Source: Sulfitobacter litoralis (GTDB taxonomy: Bacteria > Pseudomonadota > Alphaproteobacteria > Rhodobacterales > Rhodobacteraceae). Taken from it: a DNA stretch of 64,000 nt. The first letter of the stretch is position 1, and each line of letters starts with the position of its first letter. Under the pieces are notes generated by a model that saw only the letters and a list, made by a program, of their open reading frames with translations, did not search any database and was not told where the DNA came from. A program made the position numbers and the translations under genes. This document shows, piece after piece, positions 54,027 to 63,318 of the stretch. The stretch lies in the NCBI RefSeq assembly GCF_900103185.1, contig NZ_FNJD01000003.1:1-64000 (forward strand), written 5' to 3'.

Positions 54027-54046
54027 CGTTCATAAGGTCTGCCAAG

Positions 54047-56593
54047 ATGTCCTCTTACTCCCCCGCCGAAATCGAAGCCCGCTGGCAAGCCGCCTGGGAA
54101 AAGAACGATGTGTTCCAAGCGGTACGCAGCGCCGACAAGCCCAAGTATTATGTGTTGGAAATGTTCCCCTATCCGTCGGGGCGCATTCACATGGGGCACG
54201 TGCGCAACTATACGATGGGCGATGTCATTGCGCGCTATAAGATCGCGACGGGCCACAACGTATTGCACCCGATGGGCTGGGACGCCTTTGGGATGCCAGC
54301 CGAAAACGCGGCGATGGCGATCGGCGGCCACCCCAAAGACTGGACCTACGGCAACATCGCCGACATGCGCGGCCAGATGAAACCGCTGGGGCTGTCGATT
54401 GACTGGTCTCGCGAGTTTGCGACCTGCGATCCGGAATATTACGGCCAGCAACAAGCGTTGTTTCTCGATTTCCTAGCCGAGGGTCTGGTCTATCGCAAAA
54501 ATGCCGTTGTGAACTGGGACCCGGTCGACATGACCGTGCTTGCCAACGAACAGGTCGAAGCAGGGCGCGGCTGGCGTTCCGGCGCGCTGGTTGAACGGCG
54601 CGAACTGACGCAGTGGTTTTTCAAGATCTCTGACCACTCCGAAGAACTGCTGGGGGCGCTAGACACACTTGATAATTGGCCCGCCAAGGTCAAACTGATG
54701 CAGGCCAACTGGATCGGTCAGTCGCGCGGGCTGCAGTTTGCGTTCTCTACCATTGATGCCCCCGAAGGCCACGACCGGATAGAGGTTTACACCACGCGCC
54801 CCGACACCCTGCTGGGGGCCAGCTTCGTCGGGATCTCGCCGGACCATCCGCTGGCCAAGCTGCTAGAAAAAGATTCGCCCGAGATCGCGGCCTTCTGCGC
54901 TGAATGCCGCAAGGGTGGCACGACGGAGGAAGCGATTGAGACCGCCGAAAAGCTCGGGATGGATACAGGCCTGCGCGTCCGTCATCCATTTGACACCGCG
55001 TGGGAACTACCGGTTTATATCGCGAACTTCATCCTGATGGATTACGGCACGGGGGCTATCTTTGGCTGCCCTGCGCATGACGCGCGGGATTTCGAATTTG
55101 CTACCAAATACGGGCTGCCGATCACCTCGACCTTCTTGCCTGACGAAGATGCGGACCCCAAACTTTCCGCGCCTTTCGTGCCGGCAAAATCCGAAAAAGT
55201 GTATTACAACGGCGGGTTCGCAGGCGAGAAATGGCAAACCGGCGAAGACGCCATTGTGGCAGCCATCGGCGCCTGTGAAGCGCAAGGCGTGGGCCAGGGC
55301 GTGACCAAATACCGCCTGCGTGATTGGGGCCTGTCACGGCAACGCTATTGGGGCTGCCCGATTCCTGTCGTCCATTGTGACGCCTGTGGTGTGGTGCCCG
55401 AGAAGAAAGAGAACCTGCCGATCGAACTGCCCTATGATGTCAGCTTTGACACGCCGGGCAACCCGCTGGATCGCCACCCGACATGGCGCGATTGCACCTG
55501 CCCTTCATGCGGTGCACCTGCAAAACGCGAGACCGATACGATGGATACGTTCGTCGATTCCTCATGGTATTTCGCGCGTTTCACCGCGCCGCATGCGGAC
55601 ACGCCAACCAATATGGCGGATGCGGAATACTGGATGAATGTCGACCAGTATATCGGCGGCATCGAACACGCGATTTTGCACCTTCTGTATTCGCGCTTCT
55701 TTGCCAGGGCGATGCAAATCACTGGCCACTTGCCCGACAAAGCAATCGAGCCGTTTAACGCATTGTTCACCCAAGGCATGGTAACCCACGAAATCTACCA
55801 GACCCCCGGTGACAACGGGCGGCCGGTCTACCACCTGCCGGAGGATGTGACAGACGGCAAACTCGCCGACGGGACTGCGGTCGAAATCATCCCCTCGGCC
55901 AAAATGTCGAAGTCGAAAAAGAACGTCGTCGACCCGTTGGGGATCATCGCGAACTACGGGGCCGATACAGCCCGCTGGTTCGTGCTGTCCGATTCGCCCC
56001 CCGAACGCGATGTCGAATGGACTGCATCGGGTGCCGAGGCCGCCTATAAGCACCTCAACCGGGTCTGGAATATCAGCACCCGCATCGCGGAAATGGACGA
56101 AAGTGCGGCAGGCACGGGCGACGATGACCTGCTGCGTGCGATGCATAAAACCGTTCACGACGTGACGATGGGTGTCGAATCCTTTGGCTTTAACGCCGCA
56201 ATTGCCAAGCTTTACGCCTTTACTGCAACGTTGCAGAAATCAAAAGCGGGCAAGGCCACGCAGCGCGAGGCGATTATGACGCTGGCGCAGCTGATGGCCC
56301 CGATGACCCCCCACCTGGCCGAGGAAATCTGGGCCGCTCAAGGCGGTGCCGATCTCATCACCACCTCTGCTTGGCCCAAAGCCGACGACGCTATGCTGGT
56401 CGATGATACCGTTACACTGCCGATCCAGATCAACGGCAAGCGCCGCGCGGAAATCCAAGTCCCTGCGGATATGTCGAAGGAAGAGGTTGAAAAGATCGCG
56501 CTCAACCACGAAGCTGTCATTCGTACTCTGGATGGGGCCACGCCCAAAAAGGTCATTGTTGTGCCGGGACGGATCGTCAATGTCGTTGCTTAA
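54047..56593 (+). CDS. leuS: Leucyl-tRNA synthetase
   Basis: 848-aa class I aminoacyl-tRNA synthetase charging tRNA-Leu. The HIGH motif is HMGH (48-51) in [19 protein letters not shown] and the KMSKS motif is AKMSKSKKN (near 617-625). The CP1 editing domain spans roughly 220-420, with the threonine-rich TTRPDTLLG. The C-terminal anticodon-binding and Leu-specific domains end PGRIVNVVA. It starts a run of four genes with overlaps. Confidence 0.97.
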   Translation: MSSYSPAEIEARWQAAWEKNDVFQAVRSADKPKYYVLEMFPYPSGRIHMGHVRNYTMGDVIARYKIATGHNVLHPMGWDAFGMPAENAAMAIGGHPKDWTYGNIADMRGQMKPLGLSIDWSREFATCDPEYYGQQQALFLDFLAEGLVYRKNAVVNWDPVDMTVLANEQVEAGRGWRSGALVERRELTQWFFKISDHSEELLGALDTLDNWPAKVKLMQANWIGQSRGLQFAFSTIDAPEGHDRIEVYTTRPDTLLGASFVGISPDHPLAKLLEKDSPEIAAFCAECRKGGTTEEAIETAEKLGMDTGLRVRHPFDTAWELPVYIANFILMDYGTGAIFGCPAHDARDFEFATKYGLPITSTFLPDEDADPKLSAPFVPAKSEKVYYNGGFAGEKWQTGEDAIVAAIGACEAQGVGQGVTKYRLRDWGLSRQRYWGCPIPVVHCDACGVVPEKKENLPIELPYDVSFDTPGNPLDRHPTWRDCTCPSCGAPAKRETDTMDTFVDSSWYFARFTAPHADTPTNMADAEYWMNVDQYIGGIEHAILHLLYSRFFARAMQITGHLPDKAIEPFNALFTQGMVTHEIYQTPGDNGRPVYHLPEDVTDGKLADGTAVEIIPSAKMSKSKKNVVDPLGIIANYGADTARWFVLSDSPPERDVEWTASGAEAAYKHLNRVWNISTRIAEMDESAAGTGDDDLLRAMHKTVHDVTMGVESFGFNAAIAKLYAFTATLQKSKAGKATQREAIMTLAQLMAPMTPHLAEEIWAAQGGADLITTSAWPKADDAMLVDDTVTLPIQINGKRRAEIQVPADMSKEEVEKIALNHEAVIRTLDGATPKKVIVVPGRIVNVVA

Positions 56594-57065
56594 CCGCCGT
56601 TTTCTTTTTGCTATGCCACTGCTGCTGCTGGCGGCCTGCGGGTTCCAACCCGTTTATGGCCCCGGCGGCAGCGGTACCGCGTTGCAAAATGCGGTACAGG
56701 TCGACGCGCCGGATGACGCGTTCTCCTATACGCTGGTCCGCGAGATCGAGACACGATTGGGCCGCGCCGCCAGCCCCCGCTATGCGCTGGCTCTAACGGT
56801 CGATACCTCTCAAGAGGGGTTGGCGATCGATAGCGAGGACAACACCACACGCTATAACTTGGTCGGCGATGTCGATTTCGCCTTGCGCAACATCTCCACC
56901 GGCCAAGTTGTCACGTCGGGAAATGTCGAAAACTTTACGGGCTATTCCGCGACCGGATCGACTGTTGCAACCCTCGCAGCAGAACGGGATGCGCAAAAGC
57001 GGTTGATGGTCATGTTGGCAGAGCAGCTGGTTACACGCCTTTACGCGGCTGATCTGGTCCAATGA
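56580..57065 (+). CDS. lptE: LPS assembly lipoprotein LptE
   Basis: 161-aa outer-membrane lipoprotein plugging the LptD barrel. The signal peptide has lipobox LLAAC (Cys20) and the mature start GFQPVYGP is characteristic of alphaproteobacterial LptE. The ATG at 56580 overlaps the end of leuS by 14 bases. The gene overlaps holA by 4 bases (ATGA). Confidence 0.92.
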   Translation: MSLLNRRFLFAMPLLLLAACGFQPVYGPGGSGTALQNAVQVDAPDDAFSYTLVREIETRLGRAASPRYALALTVDTSQEGLAIDSEDNTTRYNLVGDVDFALRNISTGQVVTSGNVENFTGYSATGSTVATLAAERDAQKRLMVMLAEQLVTRLYAADLVQ

Positions 57066-58060
57066 AGCTGCCCCCGCGCGACGCGAATGCCTATTTCGCC
57101 AAGCCCGATCCGAACAAGACTGGGCTTTTGATCTATGGCGGCGACGCGATGCGTGTCGCGTTGAAGAGGCAAAGCTTTCTGAAAAACCTATTGGGTCCCA
57201 ACGCAGAAGAAGAAATGCGCCTGACCCGTATTCAGGCCGCCGATCTGCGCCGTGACGCGCCGATGCTTCTTGATGCGATAAAGGCCGTCGGCTTTTTCCC
57301 CGGCCCCCGTGCGGCCTTCGTTGAAGATGCCAATGACAATATCGCCAAAATTCTGTCTGATGCGCTGGCCGACTGGCAGCCGGGCGATGCGCAAATTGTG
57401 GTAACAGCCGGCGATCTTAAAAAAACCTCCAAGGTGCTCAAGGCGTTTGAAGCCCATAAAAATGCTTTTGCGACCCCGATTTACGATAATCCGCCTGACC
57501 GGGCAGAGATTGAACGCGTGCTCGCCGAGGCAAAGCTAAGCCCCGAGCCTGACGCGATGGGGGTGCTGACCGAACTGGCGCGTGTGCTCGATCCGGGCGA
57601 TTTTCGTCAAATGGTTGATAAGATTACACTCTACAAGATCAGCGACGCTGGCCCGCTTACCGCCGAGGATGTCGCCAATTGCGCACCCACCTCTACCGAA
57701 GCAGAGGTCGACGACATTCTGCATGTGGTAGCCGAGGCCCGCGCAGGAGACATCGGGCCGGTTATGGCAAAGCTGCAGGCACAGGGTGTAAATGCCGTCA
57801 CCTTGATCATCATGGCGACACGTCACTTTCGTACGCTTTACCGCATCGCGAGCAATCCGGGCGGACAGATCTGGGGTGTGCGCGATCGCGACCGCGCTAT
57901 GCGGCAAGCCAAAAGCTGGGGGGCAGCCAAGCTTGAAACGGCGCTGACCGTGCTGACGGACACCGACCTGACGCTCAGGTCGGCGGGGCAACATGCGCCG
58001 ACGATGGCGCTGGTCGAACGTGCTTTTATCCGCCTCGCGATGCTGGGCGCACAACGCTAA
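57062..58060 (+). CDS. holA: DNA polymerase III subunit delta
   Basis: 332-aa clamp-loader subunit that opens the beta clamp. It has the N-terminal AAA+-like fold (LLIYGGDAMRVALKRQSFLK), DLRRDAPMLLDAIKAVGFFP, and the C-terminal collar region LIIMATRHFRTLYRIAS with QAKSWGAAKLETALTVLTDT. It is directly downstream of lptE in the usual alphaproteobacterial order. Confidence 0.93.
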   Translation: MKLPPRDANAYFAKPDPNKTGLLIYGGDAMRVALKRQSFLKNLLGPNAEEEMRLTRIQAADLRRDAPMLLDAIKAVGFFPGPRAAFVEDANDNIAKILSDALADWQPGDAQIVVTAGDLKKTSKVLKAFEAHKNAFATPIYDNPPDRAEIERVLAEAKLSPEPDAMGVLTELARVLDPGDFRQMVDKITLYKISDAGPLTAEDVANCAPTSTEAEVDDILHVVAEARAGDIGPVMAKLQAQGVNAVTLIIMATRHFRTLYRIASNPGGQIWGVRDRDRAMRQAKSWGAAKLETALTVLTDTDLTLRSAGQHAPTMALVERAFIRLAMLGAQR

Positions 58061-58090
58061 AATCGGGTTAATTCTTGGGAGGGAATGTCG

Positions 58091-58681
58091 ATGTATAAGG
58101 TAATCGGAGCGACAAAATCACGGGCGATGCGCGTCATGTGGATGCTCGAAGAACTTGGTCAGCCCTATGAACACGTGCCCTGCGGGCCGCGCTCGGACGC
58201 GGCGAAGCAATACAACCCGTCGGGCAAAATTCCGGCGCTGGTCGACGGCGATGAGGTTCTGACCGATTCGGTTGCGATAATGCAGTATCTTGCGGATAAA
58301 CACAGCGCGCTGACGGCCCCTGCCGGGACCCCGGCCCGTGCGCGTCAGGATGCGCTGACCTTTTGGCTGATCGACGAGATGGACGCGATCCTTTGGGCGG
58401 CCGCCAAACACAGCTTTGTTTTCCCCGAAGAGCAGCGCGTCCCCGAGATCAAGGACAGCCTGAAAGCGGAGTTCGCCCGCTCCGCCGCAAATTTGTCCGA
58501 CAGATTGGACGGCCCCTTTCTGATGGGCGAGCAGGTGACGATACCGGATTTGCTGGCGACCCATTGCATCAACTGGTCCATCGGCGCGGGCTTTGCCCGG
58601 GTGGATGACAAGCTCGGAAATTGGGCCAAATCCATGCGCGACCGCCCTGCGTTCAAGGCCGCAGCGACCCGCGAGGATTAA
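58091..58681 (+). CDS. Glutathione S-transferase family protein
   Basis: 196-aa cytosolic protein with an N-terminal thioredoxin-like domain (VIGATKSRAMRVMWMLEELG) including the GSH-binding DSVAIMQYLADKH, and a helical C-terminal domain. Class and substrate are unknown. I prefer the ATG at 58091 because GGAGG lies 8 bases upstream, against only 2 bases for the ATG at 58085. Its stop overlaps the stop of the convergent flavoprotein gene. Confidence 0.88.
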   Translation: MYKVIGATKSRAMRVMWMLEELGQPYEHVPCGPRSDAAKQYNPSGKIPALVDGDEVLTDSVAIMQYLADKHSALTAPAGTPARARQDALTFWLIDEMDAILWAAAKHSFVFPEEQRVPEIKDSLKAEFARSAANLSDRLDGPFLMGEQVTIPDLLATHCINWSIGAGFARVDDKLGNWAKSMRDRPAFKAAATRED

Positions 58682-59880
58682 TCCCGTTGCGCCCAAGCGG
58701 CGGCATGTTGACCTGCCCATCGGCCTGTCGCAAGGCAGGCCGAAATCAAATATCCGCCAGTAGGCGCTTCCCAATCCAGCATTTCGCCTGCAACGAACAC
58801 ACCGGGGCGTGCGCGCAGCATCAGCCCGTCGTCCACCGCGTCGAATTTCACGCCACCAGCAGTGGAAATTGCTTCGTCCAGCGGCCGCAATCCCGCGTGT
58901 TTCACTGGCAACGCCTTGAGCAGTTTTGCCAGGTCCGCAGCATCCCCCGGCAAGGGTCGCGCCATTTCTTGTAGCAGCGCAATCTTGGCCACATCCAGCT
59001 TGAGCGTTTTGCGCAAATAGTTTGCAAGGCTCATCTTGCCGCGTGGCTTAGCGAGCTTTTCTGTCAGCGCCTCGCGCGTTTGATCGGGCAGCAGGTCCAG
59101 CATCAACGGGTGCCCCTCGCGCAGCCCGCGCGAAACCGTGTAGATCCCGCCCCCTTCCAATCCCCGAGCAGAGATCACCGCCTCCCCCCGGGACCGGTAA
59201 GTTCCTGATTTCAAACCGATGCCTTTCAGCGCCGCACCGAAATGCGCCCCCATATGCGCCGACCATTTCATCGCGATACCGGCATTGGCAGGCGCAAAGG
59301 GGGCGATATCAACGCCCGCGTCACGCAAGGGTAAGGCCCATGCGCCAGTGGCGCCCAGCCGTGACCAACTTGCCCCGCCCATGGCCAGCACCGTTACATC
59401 GACCGGTAGATGTTGCATTCCATCAGGGGTATCGAAAACCGGCGTGCCGTCGTCCCATCCGGTCCAGCGCCAGCGTGTTTTCAGGTCTACACCTTCGTCC
59501 GACAGACGTGCCAACCACGCGCGCAGCAACGGCGACGCCTTCATCACTGTTGGGAACACCCGCCCCGTCGTTCCGGTGAACAGGTTTTGCCCTAATTCTT
59601 CCGCCCAGCCTTGCACCGCAGGCGCATCGAAACTGTTCAGAATAGGTTCAAGCGGCCCTTTTGCCGTCGTAAACGCGTTTAAAAACTTGGTGCGTTCTTC
59701 GGCCTTAGTGATGTTCAGCCCTGATTTTCCGGCCATCAACAGCTTGCGCGCGACAGACGGTTTATGATCACAGACGGTGACAGAAAGCCCTGCGGCCGCC
59801 ATCATTTCGGCCGCCATCAACCCAGCAGGCCCCGCGCCAATGACAACCCCGCGCCGGGCGGGGAAAATATTTGATGTCAT
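58678..59880 (-). CDS. TIGR03862 family flavoprotein (BaiN/HI0933-like)
   Basis: 400-aa FAD-binding oxidoreductase of the NAD(P)/FAD-dependent family. It has an N-terminal FAD motif VVIGAGPAGLMAAEMMAAAG and LLMAGKSGLNITKAE, a middle cap domain, and the C-terminal ISTAGGVKFDAVDDGLML and FVAGEMLDWEAPTGGYLIS. The reaction is unknown. The ATG at 59880 is preferred to a TTG five codons upstream. Confidence 0.88.
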   Translation of the reverse strand: MTSNIFPARRGVVIGAGPAGLMAAEMMAAAGLSVTVCDHKPSVARKLLMAGKSGLNITKAEERTKFLNAFTTAKGPLEPILNSFDAPAVQGWAEELGQNLFTGTTGRVFPTVMKASPLLRAWLARLSDEGVDLKTRWRWTGWDDGTPVFDTPDGMQHLPVDVTVLAMGGASWSRLGATGAWALPLRDAGVDIAPFAPANAGIAMKWSAHMGAHFGAALKGIGLKSGTYRSRGEAVISARGLEGGGIYTVSRGLREGHPLMLDLLPDQTREALTEKLAKPRGKMSLANYLRKTLKLDVAKIALLQEMARPLPGDAADLAKLLKALPVKHAGLRPLDEAISTAGGVKFDAVDDGLMLRARPGVFVAGEMLDWEAPTGGYLISACLATGRWAGQHAAAWAQRD

Positions 59881-59993
59881 GACATGCTCTTTCAATCGGA
59901 TTAAGGGTATAGCTGTTTGTTACAGCGACACCATTAACTTGACCTTAAACCAAATGCACGACGATCGTGATTATTCCAACAAGAGGGCAAAAT

Positions 59994-60068
59994 ATGCGCA
60001 TCATTTTAATCATCTCGGGTCTCACCTTGCTTGCAGGCTGCGGCGTACCCTTCGTGCCGTTTATCTAG
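59994..60068 (+). CDS. 24-aa lipoprotein
   Basis: Very short open frame with a good ribosome binding site (AGAGGG, 6 bases before ATG). Nearly the whole product is a lipoprotein signal: MRIILIISGLTLLAGCG, lipobox LLAGC (Cys16), leaving only C-G-V-P-F-V-P-F-I after processing. I recall similarly tiny lipoproteins in Rhodobacterales, though I cannot check them here. Possible roles are membrane stress or toxin-like, but none is shown. Confidence 0.6.
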   Translation: MRIILIISGLTLLAGCGVPFVPFI

Positions 60069-60077
60069 GCTCGGCTG

Positions 60078-60713
60078 CTATAAAACCTCGGCTGGGCTCG
60101 CTGACGCCGCACACATCGATTTTATGCCGCTCGCGATATCAGGCGCAGCGGCAATCGTGTCGGACACGATAGAACGCGCGCTTTCCATCAACGCATCATC
60201 GGCGACAATGCGATCTACCAAACCGAAATTCAGCGCTTCGTCAGCGGTGATTTTCTGGCCGCCCATCAGAATGAGCTTGCTCCGCGACGGGCCAATCAGC
60301 GCCGCCATCCGTGCAGGATCACTGGGTTGTGGCAAGAACCCCAGTTTCATCACCGGATAAAAGAACTTGGCACTCGGGACGCAGATCCGCAGATCGCACG
60401 CCAGCGCCATCCCCATTGCGCCGCCGGCCAGCGTCCCGTTCATCGCGCAGATGCTCAACCCCGGCAACGCGGCAATTGCACCGGACAGCCGCTCCCAGAT
60501 GTCGGAAACGGCCAGCCCTGCGCGGGCTTCGTCCAGATCGGCCCCTGCGCTGAACACCTTGCCATGACCGGTCAGGATCACGGCACGCGCGGCTTGGGCG
60601 TCCTCCATGAACTCGGCCAGCGCAACCAGCATATCATGGGTCAGGGAATTGGCTTTGTCCGGCCGGTTGATCGTCGCAACCCAGACGGACCCTTCGCGGT
60701 CGAAATCAATCAT
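60078..60713 (-). CDS. Enoyl-CoA hydratase/isomerase family protein
   Basis: 211-aa crotonase-fold protein. The oxyanion-hole regions are VFSAGADLDEARAG (near 53-66) and ICAMNGTLAGGAMGMALACD (near 88-107). It is shorter than most hydratases (about 255), so the C-terminal helices are reduced. It overlaps the SDR gene by 4 bases, suggesting one pathway for both. The start ATG is at 60713; the long upstream frame lies inside the SDR gene and was rejected. Confidence 0.85.
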   Translation of the reverse strand: MIDFDREGSVWVATINRPDKANSLTHDMLVALAEFMEDAQAARAVILTGHGKVFSAGADLDEARAGLAVSDIWERLSGAIAALPGLSICAMNGTLAGGAMGMALACDLRICVPSAKFFYPVMKLGFLPQPSDPARMAALIGPSRSKLILMGGQKITADEALNFGLVDRIVADDALMESARSIVSDTIAAAPDIASGIKSMCAASASPAEVL

Positions 60714-61459
60714 ACCAGACCAATCGTTTTGCGGATGCCTTCGTCGCGCAGCGAGATTTCCTCGCCGCAGTATGTGTCGGCGTCGGCGCTGCACATCCAC
60801 AGCAACGCACGCGCGGGCCAATCGGCGGGGATGTGATCTTCCCATGCCAGCTCGCTTACGGGGTTCACGCCGCTTGCTTTGATCTCGCGTTGCATCTGGG
60901 TCGCCACGGTGCCCGGCGACAGGCCGATGGCGCGAATGCCGTTTGCGGCTTCTTCCAGATGGATCGACCGCCCCATCATATTCACTGCCGCTTTGGACGC
61001 GCAATAATGGCTCCAGGCTTCGATGGCGTGATGCGCGGCACCCGAGCTAATCGTCAGGATTGACCCACCGCCTGCGTTTTTCATCACCGGCAGCACAGCG
61101 CGCATCCCGTTGTAGACGCCCTTGAGGTTGATATCGATGACCTGAGACCACTCGTCCGGGTCCGACGCGGCAAGATGCGAGATCGGTTCGATCACGCCGG
61201 CGTTGTTGATCAGCACATCAACGCTGCCAAAGGCCCCAAGCGCGGTTTCCACAGCCGAGGACATCTCGCCGAAACGGGCCACGTTGCACGGGATCGCGAT
61301 GGCCTGCTTGCCGATTTCCCCAGCCAGATCAGCAATCGCATCTTGCGACCGCGCCATCAACACAACGTTCGCCCCGGCGGAGGCGAAAACCCGCGCTGCT
61401 TCGGCACCGATCCCGCGGCTTGCGCCGGTGATCATCACGGTTTTGCCAGTCATATCCAT
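60710..61459 (-). CDS. Short-chain dehydrogenase/reductase
   Basis: 249-aa NAD(P)-dependent SDR. It has the cofactor motif TGASRGIG (near 10-17), NNAG (near 86) and the catalytic Tyr-Lys in HYCASKAAV (near 152-160), with the Ser in SSGAAHH. The substrate is unknown. The ATG at 61459 has AGGA upstream. Downstream coupling to the enoyl-CoA hydratase suggests beta-oxidation-like metabolism of an unknown acid. Confidence 0.9.
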   Translation of the reverse strand: MDMTGKTVMITGASRGIGAEAARVFASAGANVVLMARSQDAIADLAGEIGKQAIAIPCNVARFGEMSSAVETALGAFGSVDVLINNAGVIEPISHLAASDPDEWSQVIDINLKGVYNGMRAVLPVMKNAGGGSILTISSGAAHHAIEAWSHYCASKAAVNMMGRSIHLEEAANGIRAIGLSPGTVATQMQREIKASGVNPVSELAWEDHIPADWPARALLWMCSADADTYCGEEISLRDEGIRKTIGLV

Positions 61460-61693
61460 CGTATAATTTCCTTTGTCTTCAGTATACCCCCGTCCGGAGG
61501 CCACCGCCTTCGGCGCTTGGTGACATCGTTAGCAACAACATCGACCAGCGCCAATCAAAAGCGCTCACTCGGGCGGAAGATCGCAGATTGGCGCGAGCGG
61601 CATTGCCTTGTAAGCTGGCATCGGGCGATTACCTTTAGCGCAACCGCGCTATCACCGGATGGCCGCCCGCGATTTGCGATAAAGGAATTTTTC

Positions 61694-63223
61694 ATGATCC
61701 GCCCCCTCTTTGGCAGTGCCGCCCTTTCAGTTCTCTTCACATCATCCAGCGCTTTGGCAGATGTCACCCCGCAGGATGTGTGGCGCGACTGGCAAGATCA
61801 TATGCAAAGCATGGGCTACACCCTGACCGCGACCGAAAAGGCGACCGGTGACACGCTTGCGGTAAGCAATGTCCGCTTTGACCTATCAAGCGAACCTGAT
61901 CTGGCCCAAATCTCGATGTCGCTTGAACAGTTGAGCCTGGTGCAGAACGATGATGGGACAGTGTCAGTCGTGATGCCCGAAGCGATGCCTCTGGTGCTTG
62001 AGATCACCCCGACCGACCCCGATGAAGACCGCGTCCGCGCCGCAGTGACCGTGAACCAGACCGGCCATGACATGCGCATCAGCGGCACACCGACCGACCT
62101 GAGCAGCGCCTATGCCGCGGGTCTGCTGGGCCTGTCGCTTGATCAGATGACAGTGGGGGATGAAACTTTTGGCCCCGATAACGCGACGTGGAACGTGGTG
62201 CTCAATGACGTCGAATATCTGTCGAAATCGGTACTGACGGACATGCGCGCCTATGCGCAAGACGGCTCCGTCGCGTCGATGACCTTTGATATGCGGTTCA
62301 AAGACCCCGAAGAGCCCGCCATTGCAACGCTCAATGGCACGTCGGCCAATATGACCTTTGACGGCGACGGGCGATTGCCGTTGGGTGTGGCGCGGGCCAG
62401 CGATATGGCAGCGATGCTGCGGTCTGGCATGACCGGCGCAGGCACGCTCGCAAGCGGCAACAGCACGCTGACGGTGGATATCGAAGACCCAGATAATGGC
62501 AATATGTCCGCCGCAGTCGCGTCTGAAGGCGGCCGCTTGACGGTTGAAACCAGCGCCGACGGGATGAGCTATGCCGGTTCGCGTCAGGGGATGGCCCTGT
62601 CTGTGCAGCCGCAGCAGTTCCCATTTCTGCTGTCCTTCGGCCTCGACAATGCGGCGTTCAATCTCAGCGCGCCGGTGCTCAAGACCGATGATGCGCAGGA
62701 CGTGGCGCTTGGGTTGAACCTTGAAGGGTTCACCATGTCGGATATGGTCTGGGGCATGATCAACCCCCAAGGCACCCTGCCCCGTGATCCTGCGAACCTG
62801 TCGCTGGATGTCTCGGGCAAGGCACGCCTGTTAATGGATTACTTTGACCCCGAAGCCGCGACCAGAATGGCCGAGACCGGACAGGTGCCAGCACAGCTGG
62901 ATAGCGTGAATCTGAATGCGCTGATCGTGGATGCACTGGGGGCCAAGCTGACCGGCAATGGCGCGGTCACGTTCGAGCATGACGAGAATGACCCGACGGC
63001 CCTCAAGCCGTCGGGCGCTGTGGACGTCAAGCTGGTGGGTGGGAACACCTTGATCGATACGTTGGTGTCCTCGGGCTTGCTGCCTGCCCAGATGGCGATG
63101 GGTGCGCGTATGATGATGGGCATGTTCGCCGTCCCGGCCGAGGGTGAAGAGGATACGCTGAAATCCAAGCTCGAATTCACCCGCGACGGGCAAATCCTCG
63201 CCAATGGTCAGCGGATCAAGTAA
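61694..63223 (+). CDS. DUF2125 exported protein
   Basis: 509-aa protein with a Sec signal peptide (cut at SSALA/D) and a large beta-rich body of repeated strands (SLEQLSLVQNDDGTVSVVMP, FGPDNATWNVVLNDVEYLSK, TLPRDPANLSLDVSGKARLL). The family is common in Alphaproteobacteria; the function is unknown, with a periplasmic or envelope location. The ribosome binding site AAAGGA precedes ATG 61694. Confidence 0.88.
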   Translation: MIRPLFGSAALSVLFTSSSALADVTPQDVWRDWQDHMQSMGYTLTATEKATGDTLAVSNVRFDLSSEPDLAQISMSLEQLSLVQNDDGTVSVVMPEAMPLVLEITPTDPDEDRVRAAVTVNQTGHDMRISGTPTDLSSAYAAGLLGLSLDQMTVGDETFGPDNATWNVVLNDVEYLSKSVLTDMRAYAQDGSVASMTFDMRFKDPEEPAIATLNGTSANMTFDGDGRLPLGVARASDMAAMLRSGMTGAGTLASGNSTLTVDIEDPDNGNMSAAVASEGGRLTVETSADGMSYAGSRQGMALSVQPQQFPFLLSFGLDNAAFNLSAPVLKTDDAQDVALGLNLEGFTMSDMVWGMINPQGTLPRDPANLSLDVSGKARLLMDYFDPEAATRMAETGQVPAQLDSVNLNALIVDALGAKLTGNGAVTFEHDENDPTALKPSGAVDVKLVGGNTLIDTLVSSGLLPAQMAMGARMMMGMFAVPAEGEEDTLKSKLEFTRDGQILANGQRIK

Positions 63224-63243
63224 CCCTTCGCGGCCACGGCCCT

Positions 63244-63286
63244 CTAGCGACTGGCGTCCCTTGCGCAGCTGCGGCAGGGGCGCTAG
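63244..63286 (+). terminator. Long imperfect hairpin between DUF2125 and the PmbA-like gene
   Basis: CTAGCG and CGCTAG close a 43-base dyad, with further pairing of CCCT/AGGG and TGC/GCA inside. It is followed by CAGTCTTTC, only weakly T-rich. Probable terminator or mRNA-stability element. Confidence 0.5.
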
Positions 63287-63318
63287 CAGTCTTTCACCCA
63301 TTCAAGGAGTATCCCCCC

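Noticed and set aside
61175..61693. Long N-terminal extension of the DUF2125 protein
   Set aside because: It overlaps the SDR gene in antisense and would bury the clear signal peptide that starts at 61694.
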